Source: Nanobdellota archaeon
Lineage (GTDB): Archaea; Nanobdellota; Nanobdellia; Woesearchaeales; GW2011-AR9
Direction: 5' to 3'
NCBI GenBank assembly: GCA_030695685.1
Contig: JAUYPT010000074.1
Coordinates: 1 to 15,964 of the forward strand
DNA: 15,964 bases
Shown: piece after piece, positions 8,501 to 14,225 of the stretch
Layout: every line of letters starts with the position of its first letter
How positions within the stretch are numbered: position 1 is the first letter of the stretch
Position numbers and translations under genes: made by a program
Notes under the pieces: model-generated
The model's database searches: none
What the model saw: only the letters and a program-made list of their open reading frames with translations
What the model was told of the DNA's origin: nothing

Positions 8501-9759
8501 TCGCTGTTAAATGAAATTGCAGTCGTAATACTCCAGTTAAACTGATTGTCATAGAACATATTATCATGAGCATCTTCCCGCACGAAATGAAGGCCAATAT
8601 TATTATGATCAAAGAAGTTCTCGCTGAAGACGGCTCCATAATCATTTTCTATAGCCAAAGCAACAGCGCTGCTGGAAACATTGTGATTCTGAAACGTATT
8701 TTTATAAACGCTCAGACCGATATTTTGCGTGCCTCCTTCATCATAGATGCCAAAAAAATTATTGATAAATGTATTTTGTGTTATATTCCAATAATCATCG
8801 CCGCGATAAATATAGAGTCCTCTATTATTTGTTCCATTCTGCCCGCGGAAGGTATTATTATAAATAACGGCGCCATTGTTGTCGCCAGTAAGACTTGTAT
8901 CTAAACCATTGCCGCCGTTATCGGCAAAATCAGATCGTTTTACAGAGAGATTTATCGTCGTTCCGACATTAAGGCCATCATCCGTATTGCTGAAAAAAGA
9001 AGAATTCTCGATGCTGAGGTTGACAGAACTGATTACCCTCATACCCGTCGTGAAATCACTAATGTTGCAGTTTACAAGAGTAAAATTAATGTCAGTGCTG
9101 TCTGCTTCGACGCCGTAATCGGTGCCTGCACTGTCATCACCATCAATATCAAATCCCCGGCAGTCAAGAGTAATATTGGATGTATGATCCACAGAAAAGT
9201 TAAAGCAGCTTCCCTTCGTGTTAGAGAGGTGAGCAGTCAAGCAATAAACAGTATTGTTGGTCCATCCTGTGGACTGGCAGGCGGCAATATTGGTGTTGCA
9301 GGTTGTCGCTAATGGCACTATTTCCTGCGTCATCAATGGCGGAGTATCATCGGACGAAGCCGTTTCATTATCCTCTGGAATAGTTTCAGGAAGAGCCTCT
9401 GGAATTTCTGAAGGTAGATGTTCAGGACTTTCCTGCGGTGGAAGTGCAATTACTGCGCCTGTCGGTGATGAAGAGTTATCCACGCCTTCTTCCGGAAGAG
9501 GATCAATAATTTCTTCCTGTGGCGGAAGCACAATTTCCATACCTGACGACGAACTATCTTCATTTTCATTGGCTGTTGGTACGGAAATCAAACTGTCATT
9601 GTCAACCGCAAGCCCGATAAATGAGCCGGTGAGGAGATTATAATGAGCAGCACCAGATGTCAATTGATAAAAGTAAAGAGAAAACAGGGCCAGACCCATA
9701 ATACTGAATAACAAAATACTATATACTATCAAAAACCTCCTTTTATGGTACACTGTCAT
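2527..9759 (-). CDS. Giant (2,410-residue) membrane-anchored surface protein: parallel beta-helix, Ig-like repeats, Cys knot
   Basis: The frame is uninterrupted. The layout is: basic start and hydrophobic anchor (about 9-31); acidic Pro-rich linker (52-150) with two LPPQE copies; right-handed parallel beta-helix (about 152-1400) rich in NNTF, NxSF and DDGI turns. The helix contains three units of about 310 residues marked by GQRYYHC (Cys441, Cys752, Cys1062), and ends in a NosD-like cap (GNFWDNY, then D-x-N-x-D-G near 1384-1389). Next are one Ig-like domain (about 1414-1527), three tandem Ig-like domains of about 103 residues (about 1528, 1633 and 1736 onward), a Gly/Pro linker, four Cys (1869, 1875, 1881, 1886) and a C-terminal region of about 520 residues that looks beta-rich with no membrane helix. 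I count about 114 N-x-S/T sites, nearly all before residue 1850. The family suggests a cell-surface role; sugar binding, adhesion or S-layer function are possibilities only. ATG at 9759 is preferred over an adjacent TTG at 9762 because of the TATA-like box spacing. Confidence 0.93.
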   Translation of the reverse strand: MTVYHKRRFLIVYSILLFSIMGLALFSLYFYQLTSGAAHYNLLTGSFIGLAVDNDSLISVPTANENEDSSSSGMEIVLPPQEEIIDPLPEEGVDNSSSPTGAVIALPPQESPEHLPSEIPEALPETIPEDNETASSDDTPPLMTQEIVPLATTCNTNIAACQSTGWTNNTVYCLTAHLSNTKGSCFNFSVDHTSNITLDCRGFDIDGDDSAGTDYGVEADSTDINFTLVNCNISDFTTGMRVISSVNLSIENSSFFSNTDDGLNVGTTINLSVKRSDFADNGGNGLDTSLTGDNNGAVIYNNTFRGQNGTNNRGLYIYRGDDYWNITQNTFINNFFGIYDEGGTQNIGLSVYKNTFQNHNVSSSAVALAIENDYGAVFSENFFDHNNIGLHFVREDAHDNMFYDNQFNWSITTAISFNSDWKALHHNFSGTLVDGQRYYHCFNVHGFTLNNVRFNASKVSDFGAVNVMGCGQASVENVTILGNTGGDSTTLDGLGMGVFNTTNITMIAVNFSRNRVGLVFGASTVDAARVVNASIQSSFFLDSLGSDGFQLYDSYNITVINSTFYNNTDDGIDLDASDNFTLKYSMIQLNNDRGLEVSATGDSGSGFVFNNTFRSQNISSADAGIELVSNALSWNISYNYFAYNAIGLDDDGSTGNNQNTFVFNNIFFRNGNAPSSGAGVILTSSDRATYRDNVFLSNLFGISISGSTANDNFFFDNQVNQSAVAAFLFSTWSNLNQNFTGNTVDGQRYYHCYNMNEWILSNVRMNASKVSDFGAINIWGCNNVVLTNVTGYGNRAGISPTTDGFGIYLLNSTNITILRSNFSSNNMGGALGATSVDAAAVINATIQDSSFTNNFADDGLRVLSSHNVSIINNTFYNNSQHGLVVDESNNVSVKYSAFSKNGIDGINIDGTSSGSNNGIIFNNTFVGQNGSGDTGITFVSGADNWNISYNHFSYNDFGIQQQGAPNNDNNLFFQNTFLRNSQASSGGGGIHISSNDGNTFRDNVFLYNTIGIRFSTASSNDNHFYDNQINESTLDAFDFSNWDSLDQNFSGNTIDGQRYYHCYNTNTWTLNNVRINASRISDRGGINIWGCSNVALTNVTVYKQLGGASATLEGFGLTVYNTTIITITSSNFSNNKIGAALGESTQSDARVANFTIIDSFFSNNIGTDGLQIYESMNGTIINSSFRNNSDDGLELDNSDNVTIKLSSFIDNSDDGIYIDESGGGIIFNNTFFMQNDSTDDTGIFMDDDNDFWNISFNNFSYNYHGLVIDGQTRNNTGLFFYRNIFWQNRGSGTEGTGVRIQFNNASIFTENYFVDNIQGVEIVDNIYAGRNLFFRNNFKNDSGQVLFHARAPLNITNQFNLSLAPAQGGNFWDNYNDSAEGCNDANNDGFCDSPYLNIGNTSNDSHPYVAEINFDDTAPNTTFLLINSSPLGNLSTSNILCYANISDAQGGTVSANFTWYNNSVEIVHLRGQRSGLGANTVNLIATLNSANLTAGQVWNCSVRGFASTVYEDDWNNISVTILTPSVPDTNPPNVTNTSPFNHQQFNLSQVFFELGANATDGGSPVSNVYANVSYPNGSTLLFELANATTYRTRFNISFVIPELRGYYNVTFIANDSNNNFNNTVQINFSINDNTAPNVTNATPENHKVFNISNALFEIGANVTDDIMVSKVYANVSYPNGSALLFELSNATTYVSRFNTSFVIPELLGAYNITFIANDSSNNRNSSLFVNFSVNDNTAPNVTNITPIQDSSLSTSAVIEIGANVTDDIMVSKVYANVSYPNGSALLFELINGTDYVRRFNLSFTIPSVTGKYNITFIANDSSNNFNRSGRTNFTVAAAASPSSPTGAATQRGGGGGQSRPTVPVPTVECASNLDCPVNRYCVNSKCVRIFDLKILTVDSPVQPGDFFDFSYLVKGIGDISGDVTLDFWLEKGGKKVVTGTDVIFIGKNDQRIESTNLFLPTTLPEGKYTFKIQLTYDRYQIVSSRTVEVKVPAEFLLSAEIPDLLQVAPYLSWTYPLVISINRDEAVKTTINQKILMKQTKGKYAGTYTQIQRKQTSAIVSRLAQLTQSVKGLKPGEYRLEVTVSARKKTVKIVRDFVVVSPLSRLFVQQIIQNIIADAVQGSSRRAISTASAGEVLQLRNLEDLEKLRPVRNITIILENNRTTVMKLFPKIFQGFDDPFYIVTRRTLGYDDSAFETIAGLSYSRESVAGRLLEAEVLNPEQIILQPGEKIEKTILFREGLINPEELRMQFVTEEEVVFEQSIGVTNKLFSGTAVDVDPETDTFEVYTFVVPPAAVELLQEYYEQNSLTGAVIIGDQPQGQQYYLEITMRKKQPQREQGVVERLAQVLKTPRDRFVELYGPYDLTDNQIFVFAQQLSYNQKKYSGEYIVQATVFRGTEKFVTSEYEISFD
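4255..5178 (-). repeat. Three tandem Ig-like domain repeats within the giant gene
   Basis: Three units with periods of 309 and 306 bases encode domains sharing PNVTN, ANVSYPNGS, LLFEL and FIANDS. Units 2 and 3 are closest: 4699-4793 and 4393-4487 are 95-base matches with six differences by eye, and all six look silent. Unit 1 is more diverged and carries an inserted GGSP. A fourth relative lies in the partial paralogue (about 175-480). Confidence 0.88.
5520..9303 (-). repeat. Beta-helix super-repeat region of the giant gene
   Basis: The region encodes residues about 152-1413. Three copies of GQRYYHC recur 311 and 310 residues apart, each followed exactly 29 residues later by a Gly-Cys (Cys470, Cys781, Cys1091). 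Between them are conserved NASKVSD or NASRISD, NVT, DARV or DAAAV, and FNNTF. The first block (152-440) lacks the Cys pair and instead begins with Cys154, 161, 173, 185 and 200. The pattern indicates duplication of a whole ~310-residue block, itself made of short beta-helix turns. Confidence 0.85.
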
Positions 9760-9776
9760 CAATGAGAACTAGAATG

Positions 9777-9787
9777 TATTTAAATAT
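9777..9787 (-). promoter_or_regulatory. TATA-like box for the giant gene
   Basis: On the minus strand the sequence reads ATATTTAAATA, centred about 22-25 bases before the ATG at 9759. A second AT-rich run (9806-9815) could serve the same strand but would give a longer leader. The region 9760-9878 is the only divergent intergenic stretch in the window. Confidence 0.55.
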
Positions 9788-9827
9788 TTTCTAACCCTTC
9801 AAAATCATATATTTTTGTCATCCAAAG

Positions 9828-9837
9828 ATATTTATAG
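9828..9837 (+). promoter_or_regulatory. TATA-like box for the Ca2+ ATPase / exchanger operon
   Basis: The sequence ATATTTATAG is centred about 46 bases before the ATG at 9879, so a short leader of about 20 bases is expected. This leader contains an earlier ATG (9871) that reads only two codons, atg gac, before TGA at 9877-9879; that stop overlaps the real start codon by one base. Confidence 0.5.
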
Positions 9838-9878
9838 TTACGCTTTTTCATCTTATTACAAAAAGAAGTTATGGACTG

Positions 9879-12536
9879 ATGACACCGGAAGTTAAAGAGA
9901 GTTCTTCTCCAGCGTATTTTAATGTATCAATAACAGAAGCTCTTCAAGACCTCACAACAACCGCAGCAGGATTAAACTCCCACCATGCTGAAGTCCGACT
10001 TCATCAGTACGGTCTCAACGAGCTGAAAGCAGAGAAGGAAATTTCTCCCGTGACTATTTTTGTGCGGCAGTTTGCCAGCCCATTAGTCTGGATTTTACTG
10101 GGTGCTTTAGTCTTATCAGTCATGCTGCGAGAATACACTGACGGCGCCATTATTGGCATCATTGTTTTCTTTAATGCTGTTTTTGGATTCAAGCAGGAAT
10201 ACAGCGCGGAAAAAGCAATTGAAACATTGCAGAAGATGGCCTCATTGAAAGCAAAAGTTCTTCGTGACGGCAAAGAAAAACTTATTGACAGCAAGTATCT
10301 GGTGCCAGGAGATATTATCATTTTAGAAACGGGAGATAAAGTTCCCGCTGATGCCCGGCTGATTGAAGTTCATACGCTGGAAACACAGGAAGCAGAGCTG
10401 ACGGGAGAATCATCACCAATCCTCAAAACAACTGATGTCCTTCCGGAAAGCACGGTGCTTGCTGATCGCAAAAATATGATTTATGCCGGAACGATTATTA
10501 CCAACGGCAGAGGAAAAGCAGTTATTACCGGAACAGGGATGCGCTCTGAAGTCGGAAAAATTGCCAGCCTGATTCAGGAATCCAAAGAAGAATTAACACC
10601 GTTGCAAGTCAAGCTCAAACGCCTGGGCATTTATCTGACCATTGCCGTGATGCTGGTTGCCGTGATCGTTTTCATTGTTGGCACGCTTTCCGGCCAAAAA
10701 GTAACGACGATGTTTCTGACCGCTATTGCCTTAGCGGTAGCAGCAATTCCAGAAGGGCTGCCTGCAGTGATTACAATTTCTTTAGCGCTCGGCGTACAGC
10801 GCATGGTTAAAAAGAATGCCCTTATCCGCCGACTGCCATCAGTGGAAACGTTAGGAAGTGTTGACGTTATCTGCACGGATAAAACCGGAACCTTAACACA
10901 TAATGAAATGACGGTAACCCGATTATGGACAAATGCCATGGAATATCATGTTAGCGGTTCTGGATATAATCATGATGGTAAATTCTTGCTGCACGGCAAA
11001 GAGGCAGACCTAAAATCAGTAACCATGCTGTTAAAAGCAGGAGCGCTCTGCAACGATGCCAAACTGGAAGGAACGGAACAACAAAGAGAAGTGTTTGGTG
11101 ATCCTACCGAAGCAGCATTGCTGGTGTCAGCGGAAAAAGCAGGAATAGATCATCATGTCCTTAATTCTCAGGAACAGCGTATCAATGAAATCCCATTCTC
11201 TTCCGAGCGAAAGATGATGACAACCATCCATAAAGTCGGAAAGGAAGAAATCTCCTATACGAAAGGCGCGCCGGATGTTATCCTCGAACATTGCAATAAA
11301 ATTCTCATTAATGGCAAAGTACAGCTGTTAACCCGCCCTAAAAAGAAAGAAATTCTGGAACAGAATGAACTATTTGCCAAGGAAGCGCTGCGTATTTTAG
11401 GATTTTCCTACAAAGAAAATTCACCTCACCAGGATGCGGAAAAAGAAATGATTTTCATTGGATTGCAGGCAATGATTGATCCTCCTCGCTTGGAAGCAAA
11501 AGAATCGATTAAGAAATGCCAGGAGGCAGGAATCAGAGTCATCATGATTACCGGTGACCATCGCGCCACGGCGGAAGCAATCGCTAAACAGCTTGGCATT
11601 ACTGGCAGAGCGATTACCGGCCAGGAATTGATGGCTATCCGCAACCTGGAAACAGAAATTGCAGAAATTGGCGTTTTTGCCCGGGTTAACCCGGAATATA
11701 AAGATAAGATTGTTGATGCGCTGAAAAAAAACGGGCATATTGTTGCCATGACCGGCGACGGCGTTAATGATGCTCCTGCTTTAAAAAAGGCAGACATCGG
11801 CATTTCCATGGGTGTAACCGGAACAGACGTTGCCAAAGAAGCATCTGATATGATTCTGACTGATGACAATTTTACGTCCATCGTCAATGCCGTTGAAGAA
11901 GGCAGAGGAATTTTTGATAATATCCGTAAATTTGTCAATTATATCCTCTCCAGTAATTTAGCGGAAGTTTTAGTCTTATTTTTAGCAATGATTGTCCTGA
12001 TGCCTTTTTTTGGCATGGGAATTCCGCTGCTGCCGATCCATATCCTCTGGATTAATCTCGTTACTGATGGATTACCGGCAATCGCCTTAGGCATTGATCC
12101 TCACGATGCAGAAATCATGAAGCGAAAGCCGCGAGATGCACGAGAAAATATCATTTCCAGAGCTGTGAGCATCGATATTATAACTGCCGGTGTTTTAATG
12201 AGTATTATCATCCTCATCTTATTTTGGCTCTACCGCGGCTCGCCGTTAGATAAAGCGCAAACGATTGTATTTACGCTGTTAGTTTCATTCCAGATGGTGC
12301 GGCTGCAAATTATTCGATCAGCATACAAGCTGGACATTTTTTCGAATAAGTATATGGTTTTATCAATTGGAATTTCGTTATTATCGCTGATCATTCTTAT
12401 GTACACACCGTTGAATAATTATTTCAAAATTGTGCCGCTGGAATTGATGGATTGGGTTTTGATTGCCATTGCTTCCGGATCTCTGGCAGTGATGAATAAA
12501 ATAATTTATAAACTTCGAAAAAGTATACCTGTATGA
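9879..12536 (+). CDS. P2A-type (SERCA-like) calcium-transporting P-type ATPase
   Basis: This 885-residue membrane pump is full length for the family. It probably expels Ca2+ using ATP. All catalytic marks are present: actuator TGES (175-178), phosphorylated Asp334 in DKTGTLT, nucleotide-site KGAP (462-465), TGD (558-560) and TGDGVND (625-631). Segment M4 reads VAAIPEGLP (Glu292), as in SERCA pumps. M5 has Asn693 and Glu696, at the spacing of SERCA Asn768 and Glu771. M6 has Asn726, Thr729 and Asp730, matching Asn796, Thr799 and Asp800. In M8 a Gln (805) stands where SERCA has Glu908, so one of the two Ca2+ sites may be altered. The N-terminal cation-ATPase domain (about 15-80) is intact. The exchanger gene starts 18 bases after the stop, indicating an operon. 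Mn2+ or another divalent cation cannot be excluded as substrate. Confidence 0.93.
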   Translation: MTPEVKESSSPAYFNVSITEALQDLTTTAAGLNSHHAEVRLHQYGLNELKAEKEISPVTIFVRQFASPLVWILLGALVLSVMLREYTDGAIIGIIVFFNAVFGFKQEYSAEKAIETLQKMASLKAKVLRDGKEKLIDSKYLVPGDIIILETGDKVPADARLIEVHTLETQEAELTGESSPILKTTDVLPESTVLADRKNMIYAGTIITNGRGKAVITGTGMRSEVGKIASLIQESKEELTPLQVKLKRLGIYLTIAVMLVAVIVFIVGTLSGQKVTTMFLTAIALAVAAIPEGLPAVITISLALGVQRMVKKNALIRRLPSVETLGSVDVICTDKTGTLTHNEMTVTRLWTNAMEYHVSGSGYNHDGKFLLHGKEADLKSVTMLLKAGALCNDAKLEGTEQQREVFGDPTEAALLVSAEKAGIDHHVLNSQEQRINEIPFSSERKMMTTIHKVGKEEISYTKGAPDVILEHCNKILINGKVQLLTRPKKKEILEQNELFAKEALRILGFSYKENSPHQDAEKEMIFIGLQAMIDPPRLEAKESIKKCQEAGIRVIMITGDHRATAEAIAKQLGITGRAITGQELMAIRNLETEIAEIGVFARVNPEYKDKIVDALKKNGHIVAMTGDGVNDAPALKKADIGISMGVTGTDVAKEASDMILTDDNFTSIVNAVEEGRGIFDNIRKFVNYILSSNLAEVLVLFLAMIVLMPFFGMGIPLLPIHILWINLVTDGLPAIALGIDPHDAEIMKRKPRDARENIISRAVSIDIITAGVLMSIIILILFWLYRGSPLDKAQTIVFTLLVSFQMVRLQIIRSAYKLDIFSNKYMVLSIGISLLSLIILMYTPLNNYFKIVPLELMDWVLIAIASGSLAVMNKIIYKLRKSIPV

Positions 12537-12554
12537 TAGAAGGTATAGTATACA

Positions 12555-13550
12555 ATGGGTCCGATCGTTATTTTTGTCATTCTTGCCATTTCCATGGCCT
12601 TGATCTGGAAAGGCTCTGATTGGATTACAGATTCGCTGGCTCCCGTCGCTAAAAAATTAGGAACCAGTTACGTTGCCGTAACAACATTAATTGTTTCTTT
12701 TGCCATCAGCACGCCGGAGATTTTCTCATCCGTTTACACCGCTTTATTAGGCCAGCCAACGATTGGTATTGGTATTATCGTTGGATCAGTGATGTCAAAT
12801 ATTGGGTTAACCGTTGGGTTAAGTGCTGCTTTCAAGCCACTGCAGGTAGATAAAGGAGTAGTTATCAGAGACGGTGTTTTTATGGTTATCATTGCCGTGA
12901 TTATTTTATTGCTTGGTGCTGATTTAACATATCAAAGATCAGAAGGAATCATCCTGCTGATGATGTTCTTGCCGTATGCCATGAACGTCTGGTATTCTGA
13001 AAAAGTACGCTCAGCTCAAAATAAGAAAGAACAGGTAGAGCACTTGGAAGAAAGTTTGAGTATCATCGGGGGGTTTTCCTCGTTAAAATTAAAAGCGTCC
13101 GTGACGACATTCTTCATTGGTGCCGGCATTCTTGTTGTCGGGTCGTATTTATTCTCATTATCGTTAATTCAAATCAATCAAACCTTCGGCCTGCCGGAAT
13201 TGGTTGTGGGTCTTTTTGGTGCAGTTGCAACTGCTCTCCCAAATATTGCAGCGGCAATTCAAGGAACACGGAAAGGTTATAAGGATGTTGCCATCACTGA
13301 AACGTTTGGTTCCAATATTTTTACAATGTTAATCACTCTTGGGATTATTATTCTTATCTCTCCACTGAGGATTGCCAATAAAGTATTTTATTTTGACCTT
13401 AACTGGATGATCATCATTAATGCACTGATGATTGCGTTTATTTTCAAAGGCTATCATTACAAAGAAGATGCTCTCACCCGATATGAAGGAGTATCGTTAG
13501 TTTTATTTTATGTTATTTTACTGGTCGTGAACATTTTATTTTTTGAATGA
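12555..13550 (+). CDS. CaCA-family cation exchanger (Na+/Ca2+ exchanger type) with atypical second alpha repeat
   Basis: At 331 residues with about ten hydrophobic segments, this has the usual size and shape of prokaryotic Ca2+/cation antiporters. Alpha-1 repeat (about 37-90) has SFAISTPE (Glu55) and IIVGSVMSNIG (Asn82). Alpha-2 (about 212-263) has AVATALPN (Asn230) and ETFGSNIF (Asn254). A charged loop (148-176, rich in Lys and Glu) separates the halves. In well-studied members such as the Methanocaldococcus exchanger both alpha repeats carry a Glu at the PE position (Glu54 and Glu213); here the second is Asn, and GS-N of alpha-1 reads GS-V. The cation specificity or coupling ion may therefore differ. 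It lies 18 bases after the pump gene and is probably co-transcribed. ATG 12555 is preceded by a weak aagg at about 12540. Confidence 0.87.
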   Translation: MGPIVIFVILAISMALIWKGSDWITDSLAPVAKKLGTSYVAVTTLIVSFAISTPEIFSSVYTALLGQPTIGIGIIVGSVMSNIGLTVGLSAAFKPLQVDKGVVIRDGVFMVIIAVIILLLGADLTYQRSEGIILLMMFLPYAMNVWYSEKVRSAQNKKEQVEHLEESLSIIGGFSSLKLKASVTTFFIGAGILVVGSYLFSLSLIQINQTFGLPELVVGLFGAVATALPNIAAAIQGTRKGYKDVAITETFGSNIFTMLITLGIIILISPLRIANKVFYFDLNWMIIINALMIAFIFKGYHYKEDALTRYEGVSLVLFYVILLVVNILFFE

Positions 13551-13566
13551 AGAATGGACTACCATA

Positions 13567-13576
13567 ATATTTATAA
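13567..13576 (+). promoter_or_regulatory. TATA-like box for the 205-residue protein
   Basis: ATATTTATAA is centred about 21-22 bases before the ATG at 13593 and 27-28 before a second ATG at 13599 (codon 3). The spacing seen at other genes here fits either start, with the second slightly favoured for a leaderless transcript. A run of five T (13583-13587) just after it could mark the 3' end of the exchanger transcript. Confidence 0.5.
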
Positions 13577-13592
13577 CTCCTCTTTTTAGCAC

Positions 13593-14210
13593 ATGAATAT
13601 GCAATTAGAACAGCTTCTGCTTACGAAAGAAGAAATACCTATTCTTAAAGGAAGGTTTTTTACCGTGCCTATCTATCCGCTGTTACTGCGAACGGAAATT
13701 GAGGTTGATCCCCATATTGCGCATGATCTTTTCCCGCAGGCAGCGGAAGAATGGTATGCTGAACTTACAGAATATGCGTCACAATTAACAGATGCCAAAG
13801 AGAAAAAGTGGTTGGAAGAGGTTTGGCTGCAAGGGCCTGTTTCGATTACAGAAAAACAGGGACGGCAATTTGTGTCTCCATTAGAAATATGGGAAGATGG
13901 CGTTGAATATATGGAAAACGGCTTTGCACGAGTGCTTTCGATTAATAGAAATGCCGGCGGCACGTTATTCTGGCATGAGGATGTACGAGAAGAATATATC
14001 CATCCACCATTTGTCCAATTTTCGAAAGATAAATTTGATGCCTACAAAATTGAAGAAATGAATGTGGGAAATGCGAAAGGTGTTTTTGCCCACGCCTACG
14101 ACCATCATAATATCGATCATTATCCCGGCGCTTTATTTTTGCGGAATTGGGCGATACTGTATTTGAATGAAGCGATGAGGCAGACATTCCAAAAAGAGAG
14201 TAATTTTTAA
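13593..14210 (+). CDS. Conserved-looking soluble protein of unknown family, His-rich C-terminal half
   Basis: I do not recognise this 205-residue protein. It has no signal peptide or membrane segment, so it is probably cytoplasmic. The N-terminal half is acidic and probably mixed alpha/beta. The C-terminal half contains FWHED (126-130), IHPPF (136-140) and AHAYDHHNIDHYPG (166-179). These place six His (128, 137, 167, 171, 172, 176) among Asp and Glu, which could form a metal site or hydrolase centre; that is inference only. The short helix-like end (182-200) follows. Its TATA-like box after the exchanger suggests it is transcribed separately, though read-through from the transporter operon is possible. 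Met3 (13599) is an alternative start. Its stop lies five bases from that of the convergent downstream gene. Confidence 0.8.
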   Translation: MNMQLEQLLLTKEEIPILKGRFFTVPIYPLLLRTEIEVDPHIAHDLFPQAAEEWYAELTEYASQLTDAKEKKWLEEVWLQGPVSITEKQGRQFVSPLEIWEDGVEYMENGFARVLSINRNAGGTLFWHEDVREEYIHPPFVQFSKDKFDAYKIEEMNVGNAKGVFAHAYDHHNIDHYPGALFLRNWAILYLNEAMRQTFQKESNF

Positions 14211-14225
14211 TAAAATTATTTTTTG
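14201..14225. terminator. AT-rich hairpin with T-run between convergent genes
   Basis: TAATTTT (14201-14207) pairs with AAAATTA (14212-14218) across a four-base loop, and six T follow on the plus strand (14219-14224). The stop codons of both convergent genes lie inside it. On the minus strand five T appear about ten bases further on. It could end both transcripts; archaeal termination depends mostly on T-runs, so the hairpin itself may matter little. Confidence 0.5.

Noticed and set aside
9760..9762. TTG codon directly before the ATG of the giant gene as an alternative start
   Set aside because: It adds one residue only; the ATG is stronger and fits the TATA-like box spacing.
11426..11938. 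170-codon minus-strand frame opposite the ATPase
   Set aside because: The plus strand encodes the conserved hinge motifs TGD and TGDGVND here; the antisense frame is a by-product.
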